DNA from: Sulfolobaceae archaeon
GTDB taxonomy: Archaea; Thermoproteota; Thermoprotei_A; Sulfolobales; Sulfolobaceae
Direction: 5' to 3'
Length of the DNA stretch: 64,000 nucleotides
NCBI GenBank assembly: GCA_028277025.1
Contig: JAPYVG010000005.1
Coordinates: forward strand, 19,260 to 83,259
Part shown: piece by piece, positions 60,176 to 64,000 of the stretch
How the letters are laid out: every line of letters begins with the position of its first letter
Numbering within the stretch: the stretch's first letter is position 1
The notes under the pieces: model-generated
Databases searched by the model: none
What the model was told of the DNA's origin: nothing
The model's input: only the letters and a program-made list of their open reading frames with translations
Position numbers and translations under genes: made by a program

Positions 60176-61411
60176 GTGACTTGGCATATGCCTCATCCGT
60201 CAAAGAGGATAATCGGGGAAATAAGCAATGAGTTAAAGGGAAAGAAATTACTGATTGGAGTAACAGGCAGTGTTTCAATTTATAAGACGATAGATTTAGT
60301 GAGGGCCTTAATGAGGAGGGGGGCAGAGGTAAAAGTCATAATGTCAAGTGGTGCAAAGAAACTAATTTCTCCAACGCTCTTCGAGTGGGCTACCGGTGAA
60401 AAAGTTATAGATAAAATAACCGGCGAGATTGAGCACGTAGAACTAGCTGAGGAACTCGATGCTTTTATAATAGCCCCAGCTACAGCTAACACGATTTCTA
60501 AAATAGCGAATGGGATTGCTGACACAACGATAACATTGACAGCACTAAACTTCTTAGGCTTGAAAAAGCCCGTAGTCGTAGTGCCGGCAATGCACTTGCC
60601 CATGTATGAGGCAATATCTGAAAACGTGGAGAAGTTAAAGAAAATGGGAGTTGAGGTGATCCAACCACAAATAAAAGGCGATTTAGCCCATTACCCAGAT
60701 TTAGATTTCCTTACACAATATATAGCTTCATTCCTTTTAAGGGGAAAGGACTTAGTCGGTTTAAAAGTAGTAGTAACGGCTGGACCAACCAGGGAATACT
60801 TTGACCCTGTTAGATTTATCTCAAATCCCAGTAGCGGTACGATGGGAGTTGCTATAGCTAACGAGGCGTATTTCAGGGGGGCTGATGTTGTACTAGTAAG
60901 CGGGCCTATATCATCTAAACTTACGCCCTACGTTAAGACTGTGAGGGTTGAGACTACCATGGAAATGGCTGAGAGGGTAGAGGAATATGTTAAGATGGGT
61001 TACAATACAGTAATTCTCGCTGGAGCACCAGCTGATTTCAAACCAGTGAGTATTGCTAATGTAAAAATTGATAGCCACGCCGAAATCCCAGAGATAAAGT
61101 TAGAAAGGACTGTGAAAATTTCCAGTGTGATCAGAAAATACCCCGTGTTTCTGGTAGGTTTTGCTGCAGAAACCGTGAAAAACGATGATGAGTTAATAGA
61201 AAAGGCTAAAGTTAAGAAACAGAGGCATGGTTTTGATATTATAGTCGCTAATAACGCTGGGAGAAAGGACATTGCTTTTTCCTCTGAGTATAATGAAGTT
61301 ATTGTGATTGGGGATTCTTTCGTAAAGAAGCTTAACAGGGATTATAAGACCGTTATTGCTAGGGAATTATTAGATATTATAAAGAGTGAAAGGACGAAGA
61401 GGGGATATTAA
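60176..61411 (+). CDS. coaBC: bifunctional phosphopantothenoylcysteine decarboxylase / phosphopantothenate-cysteine ligase
   Basis: 411 residues. CoaC half: KLLIGVTGSVSIYKTIDLVR (FMN site), IIAPATANTISKIANGIADT and VVVPAMHLPMYE, with the family's active loop. CoaB half: VVVTAGPTREYFDPVRFISN, PSSGTMGVAIANEA, and VGFAAETVKNDDELIEKAK. It makes 4'-phosphopantetheine for coenzyme A. GTG 60176 is used; ATG 60188 is possible. It is in the neighbourhood of the CitG-like cluster, which also concerns CoA derivatives. Confidence 0.95.
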   Translation: MTWHMPHPSKRIIGEISNELKGKKLLIGVTGSVSIYKTIDLVRALMRRGAEVKVIMSSGAKKLISPTLFEWATGEKVIDKITGEIEHVELAEELDAFIIAPATANTISKIANGIADTTITLTALNFLGLKKPVVVVPAMHLPMYEAISENVEKLKKMGVEVIQPQIKGDLAHYPDLDFLTQYIASFLLRGKDLVGLKVVVTAGPTREYFDPVRFISNPSSGTMGVAIANEAYFRGADVVLVSGPISSKLTPYVKTVRVETTMEMAERVEEYVKMGYNTVILAGAPADFKPVSIANVKIDSHAEIPEIKLERTVKISSVIRKYPVFLVGFAAETVKNDDELIEKAKVKKQRHGFDIIVANNAGRKDIAFSSEYNEVIVIGDSFVKKLNRDYKTVIARELLDIIKSERTKRGY

Positions 61412-61447
61412 GGTTATCGTAGTTAGGTTAGCTAAGTTTAAATTTTG

Positions 61448-61738
61448 TTAAACAATATATGAAAATTGGTGGCTCGGGTAGCTCAGCCTGGTTAGAGCGA
61501 CGGGCTGTGGACCCGTAGGTCCCGGGTTCAAGTCCCGGCCCGAGCCCTCCCCCGGTGGGGGGTACCCCCACACCCCCGATTTCAATTTCTCATATGTTTC
61601 GACTACGTCAATTAAGGGGCCGACGTAACGCTCCTTTGTCTCACCGTTTATTGTTTCCAACTTATAGACATAATACCGACCTTTTCTTTCGCGTAAAATA
61701 TAATCGCCGAATTTATAACGACGTTGCTTTTCCGTCAT
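61448..61738 (-). CDS. int: SSV-type tyrosine integrase, N-terminal fragment int(N)
   Basis: 96 residues. [20 protein letters not shown] and [20 protein letters not shown] follow the N-terminus of Sulfolobus spindle virus integrases closely. After [20 protein letters not shown] the frame runs antisense through tRNA-His and stops at 61448, so the catalytic tyrosine domain is absent. This is what SSV-type integration does: attP lies inside int, so insertion splits the gene into int(N) and int(C). The int(C) copy should be at the far end of the element, outside the window. Confidence 0.9.
   Translation of the reverse strand: MTEKQRRYKFGDYILRERKGRYYVYKLETINGETKERYVGPLIDVVETYEKLKSGVWGYPPPGEGSGRDLNPGPTGPQPVALTRLSYPSHQFSYIV
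61471..61546 (+). tRNA. tRNA-His(GTG), attachment site of an integrated element
   Basis: G-1 (61471) is encoded and pairs with C73 (61546), the mark of tRNA-His. Acceptor GCTCGGG/CCCGAGC, anticodon GTG in loop CTGTGGA, T arm CCGGG-TTCAAGT-CCCGG. No intron, no CCA encoded. The 3' half is shared with the int(N) frame on the other strand, so the attachment core lies in this gene, which stays intact after integration. Confidence 0.96.
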
Positions 61739-61756
61739 TTCGCCCGCCGTATTATA

Positions 61757-61788
61757 ATTGCCAATTCGCGTTTAAAAGTATTGGCAAT
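61757..61788. repeat. inverted repeat ATTGCCAAT / ATTGGCAAT upstream of int(N)
   Basis: Perfect 9-bp arms (61757-61765 and 61780-61788) with a 14-base spacer, starting 19 bases upstream of the int(N) ATG. It overlaps the expected promoter, so it may be an operator of the integrase gene. Confidence 0.5.
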
Positions 61789-61894
61789 TCGTCAAAAATT
61801 GCCGTCATTTGCGTCGAGTTGAAAGAAGACGGCAAAGATTCCTCACTTTTGCAAAAAACTGAATATGTGATACTTAGCAGCTCTGTCTAAATTC

Positions 61895-61920
61895 AAGTGC
61901 TGCTGCATGCAGCTGCACTT
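61895..61920. repeat. 26-bp near-palindrome centred on GCATGC
   Basis: Arms AAGTGC and GCACTT enclose CTGCATGCAG, with one mismatched pair. It can form a cruciform or bind a dimeric protein. A similar GCAGCTGCAGCTGC run follows at 61936-61949. Confidence 0.6.
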
Positions 61921-61960
61921 CAGACTAAATTTTTGGCAGCTGCAGCTGCATTTTAGGTTT

Positions 61961-62009
61961 GTATACTTCCGTATACACGTGCTTTTTACGTCTGTATACT
62001 TCCGTATAC
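61961..62009. repeat. two copies of the palindrome GTATACTTCCGTATAC
   Basis: Identical 16-bp copies at 61961-61976 and 61994-62009, 33 bp apart start to start, about three turns of B-DNA, so both would face the same side. Each copy is two GTATAC half-sites with a 4-base spacer. Likely binding sites of a plasmid regulator or initiator. Confidence 0.7.
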
Positions 62010-62398
62010 GCCCTCATTTTACTTCCACAATTTCACAAAGCCCCCCGTGTCATTTTTCAATTTTTACCGATAACTGTATGAGAAAAATTCAAAACTGAAG
62101 GCGTAATTTTAGGAAGGACAATTTATCCTACGTTCCTACGCCCTACCAATATAATAAATCATATAATAAATTAAAAGTAAAAAGAACGTATGTAAGAATG
62201 TAAGAAGGTATAAGAAGTATATTTTTTGATAGTGTATAGGGGTTTTTACTTTTTATACCACTCTATTATTCCCCCCTGCTTTTTTTGTCTTATTTTCTTA
62301 CGCCGTTACTAAGGGGGGCTTAGGGGGGCAATCTTACGTTAAATTGAAAGAAGAAGAAGGCATAGGGTAACTCCAAAAAATCTCTTATCTTATGAGAT

Positions 62399-64000
62399 TT
62401 ATTCAAAAACAGAACTCAGTTTGAAGACTGTTATTAGTTGCCCGTTTATCCTTACACTTGACTTCTTAAAGCCCAGGTCTGAAATAAGCCTACTTATGGG
62501 TCTTTGCTTTAGCCCTTTCACAGTTGTAAGCCATTTGTTAAATTCGCTTATCAGCCCGTAGTCACACACAACCTCCTGGTCTTTAAAGTAAAAACCGTAA
62601 TGAAAGAGACTTGAGGCATCAGAAGGGATATTATTCTCTTCTTTTACTATCTGTTTAATTTTCGAGTTTATGAACTCTTCAAACAATACATTTAAGTCCT
62701 CCTCTGAGACTGTTTCAATCAACCTTAACTCTGGTAAAGGGAATTCCGCATACGCGTTTTCAGCACTACTTGTTAGTTTTATCCCATATCTTTTGAAAAT
62801 GTCAACCCATGAGGTATATCCTACAAAAACTAAATCATCAAACAGCTCAGCTCTTTCTTTGTTAAAGTCAAAACGCTTTAGCTTTTCCGCTGTCACCTGG
62901 ATTAGCTCTATGCCTATTGAATGTAGGACATTGTGAAGGTGGTAGTTTCCCTTTAGTTCATTTTTCAGAAGGGCGTTATTCGCCTGGGCTTTGTTGATGT
63001 CTATCCCTTCCTCTTTATCTAACTTTATGAAGATTATCTTATCCAGACTCGCGGGGTCTACTTCTTGCGTAAAGTTAGTATCCGCTAATATAGCCGATAG
63101 TGACAAATATATCCCGTTTACATCCGGGTTTGAGGTTGTTATCCTTTTCAGCACAAAACGCTGAGCTGAGCCGTGTAAAGCATTAAGCATTTCGCTGACT
63201 TGTTCACTACCACCGGCTAACTCACTCCATTCCTCAACCGGTGTAAGTAAAGTAGACTGACTAAGGAGTTGTCTTAACTGAGGCTCAGTTTTAGGCTTTA
63301 TCGGCGGTAACGGGTTAGAGCCCCAATAAAGATACTGGTTTAGGACTGTCAAAGTAGTTTTCCCGGTCTTTTGCTTACCTAAAATAATTACGTGAGGAAA
63401 ATAGCCCACTTTCTGTCTTAGGAAGTGAGCAAAATTTGCGATAACGCCGTAACTCAGTACCCAAGTAACTACGTTTTTATTCCTAAATGAGTTTACTGTA
63501 CCTAATATTCTCTGAAGGACTTCCTTCTTCTTTTCCGCGGGGATATCCGGTGGTAGTCTGTACTTTTCTACCCTCTTCCACACCGGATTGTATAAGGACT
63601 CTGTGGCAAAACTGAGAGTTTCCCCATCAAACCATACACCCACAGCGTAATAACCGTTTGTAACTTCATAATTTTGATTAAGCAAAAACTTGAACTTTTC
63701 CGGCTGTTCTAAGCCATACTTAGCTTTTATTAACGCCGTAAGCTCATCAACTTCTCCCGTTAGTATTTCGCCATCATGAGTTTCTATTTTGACAAATTTC
63801 GCCCCAAAATCTACATCAAAAATGCCGTTAAACCTCACGTTTTGTATCTTCTTTATCCTTATTGCCGAAATTAGCCTACTTATACTGTCAAAATCACCGG
63901 TTGTCCTATTGTACACCTTTTTCGCAATGAATACGCCGTTTTCATTAGCCATGATATACACGCCGTTACACGTGTTATTCACAAATTCTAAGCAAACCTC
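62399..64000 (-). CDS. rep: plasmid replication protein, helicase part (pRN-type Rep), 5' end outside the window
   Basis: The frame is open to the window edge, so the true N-terminus is beyond 64000; GTG 63982 and ATG 63952 are internal candidates only. P-loop VIILGKQKTGKTTLTVLNQY (residues about 200-210 of the visible part), acidic TPVEEWSELAG, and sensor-like LSLSAILADTNFTQEVDP give a superfamily 3-like AAA+ helicase core. The C-terminal GLKQRPISRLISDLGFKKSS resembles a winged helix. In pRN plasmids such a helicase follows a primase-polymerase domain. A stand-alone helicase is also possible. Confidence 0.7.
   Translation of the reverse strand, partial: EVCLEFVNNTCNGVYIMANENGVFIAKKVYNRTTGDFDSISRLISAIRIKKIQNVRFNGIFDVDFGAKFVKIETHDGEILTGEVDELTALIKAKYGLEQPEKFKFLLNQNYEVTNGYYAVGVWFDGETLSFATESLYNPVWKRVEKYRLPPDIPAEKKKEVLQRILGTVNSFRNKNVVTWVLSYGVIANFAHFLRQKVGYFPHVIILGKQKTGKTTLTVLNQYLYWGSNPLPPIKPKTEPQLRQLLSQSTLLTPVEEWSELAGGSEQVSEMLNALHGSAQRFVLKRITTSNPDVNGIYLSLSAILADTNFTQEVDPASLDKIIFIKLDKEEGIDINKAQANNALLKNELKGNYHLHNVLHSIGIELIQVTAEKLKRFDFNKERAELFDDLVFVGYTSWVDIFKRYGIKLTSSAENAYAEFPLPELRLIETVSEEDLNVLFEEFINSKIKQIVKEENNIPSDASSLFHYGFYFKDQEVVCDYGLISEFNKWLTTVKGLKQRPISRLISDLGFKKSSVRINGQLITVFKLSSVFE

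Larger units (their letters stand above)
61739..62398. other. non-coding, repeat-rich segment of the element, possible origin
   Basis: 660 bases with no convincing gene. It holds a 9-bp inverted repeat next to int(N), a 26-bp near-palindrome, GCAGCTGC-rich DNA, two copies of a GTATAC palindrome, and two direct GGGGGGC blocks (62313-62329). Such a cluster upstream of the end of rep could be the plasmid origin or operators of plasmid regulators. Confidence 0.45.
61471..64000. mobile_element. integrated plasmid/virus-like element, one end only
   Basis: The element begins at tRNA-His and contains int(N), a non-coding repeat-rich segment and a plasmid-type replication helicase. The combination of an SSV-type split integrase with a pRN-like Rep protein is that of integrative plasmids or satellite viruses (pSSVx type). 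The second attachment site and int(C) are beyond the window. Confidence 0.75.

Noticed and set aside
61555..62098. Plus-strand frames of 111 and 63 codons in the element
   Set aside because: The first is antisense to int(N); the second consists of translated palindromes and GTATAC repeats.

Overview
The window is about 64 kb of chromosome from a crenarchaeon of the order Sulfolobales, most like the Sulfolobus/Sulfurisphaera group. The grounds are AT-rich DNA, GGTGA-type Shine-Dalgarno sites inside operons alternating with leaderless starts behind TATA boxes, short overlapping genes, archaeal information-processing genes (Cdc48/VAT, FEN1, MCM, GINS, Cdc6/Orc1, RFC, archaeal AdoMet synthetase), CDP-archaeol synthase, a probable acryloyl-CoA reductase of the 3-hydroxypropionate/4-hydroxybutyrate cycle, and an SSV-type integrase fragment on a tRNA gene. 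The genus is inferred from gene content, not from a search.

Layout. 1-2.7 kb: end of cdc48, a small winged-helix gene, and fen1, which appears to start on ATC. 2.8-8.4 kb: a tetrapyrrole operon (siroheme synthase-like gene, hemA, hemB, hemL, hemC, hemD). 8.4-12.8 kb: a small unknown gene, a phosphodiesterase and a two-gene FAD dehydrogenase. 12.8-19 kb: minus-strand repair and redox genes (MBL-fold nuclease, DNA ligase, RHH/coiled-coil protein, disulfide oxidoreductase, AMMECR1, Mut7-C), with dcd and a C/D-box sRNA candidate on the plus strand. 19-31.4 kb: housekeeping genes (NFACT/RqcH, Rio2, DUF460, AdoMet synthetase, Sm protein, ArsR-type regulator, CTP synthase, hexulose-phosphate synthase, phosphohexomutase, DUF929). 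31.5-32.7 kb: a decayed region with a broken HTH gene and the 3' remnant of a TnpB gene. 32.7-38.7 kb: an amidohydrolase, a broken or oddly initiated nucleotidyltransferase, an intron-containing tRNA-Leu, UPF0147, UPF0148, tmk, a Clp1-like kinase, an RNase H-like protein, a RadA-like ATPase and carS. 38.7-48.5 kb: the replication region (mcm, gins23, THUMP gene, cdc6, winged-helix gene, moaC, rfcL, rfcS), then a PEBP protein, a proteasome beta subunit and an amidase. 49-55 kb: probable acryloyl-CoA reductase, unknown proteins, tRNA-Asp, a frameshifted hydrophobic ORF, an ABC ATPase, a VapBC pair and initiator tRNA-Met.

55.4-61.4 kb: a small RHH-like regulator with a palindrome over its start, then a tightly overlapping four-gene cluster (DUF1464 ASKHA ATPase, nucleotidyltransferase, CitG-like triphosphoribosyl-dephospho-CoA synthase, phosphoesterase-like protein), followed by an Ard1 acetyltransferase and coaBC. 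The cluster is the best candidate for an uncharacterised system: an archaeal pathway that builds and transfers a dephospho-CoA-derived group.

61.47-64 kb: one end of an integrated plasmid or virus at tRNA-His(GTG). It carries the N-terminal half of an SSV-type integrase, a repeat-rich non-coding segment that could be the origin, and a pRN-like replication helicase running off the window. The other attachment site lies outside.
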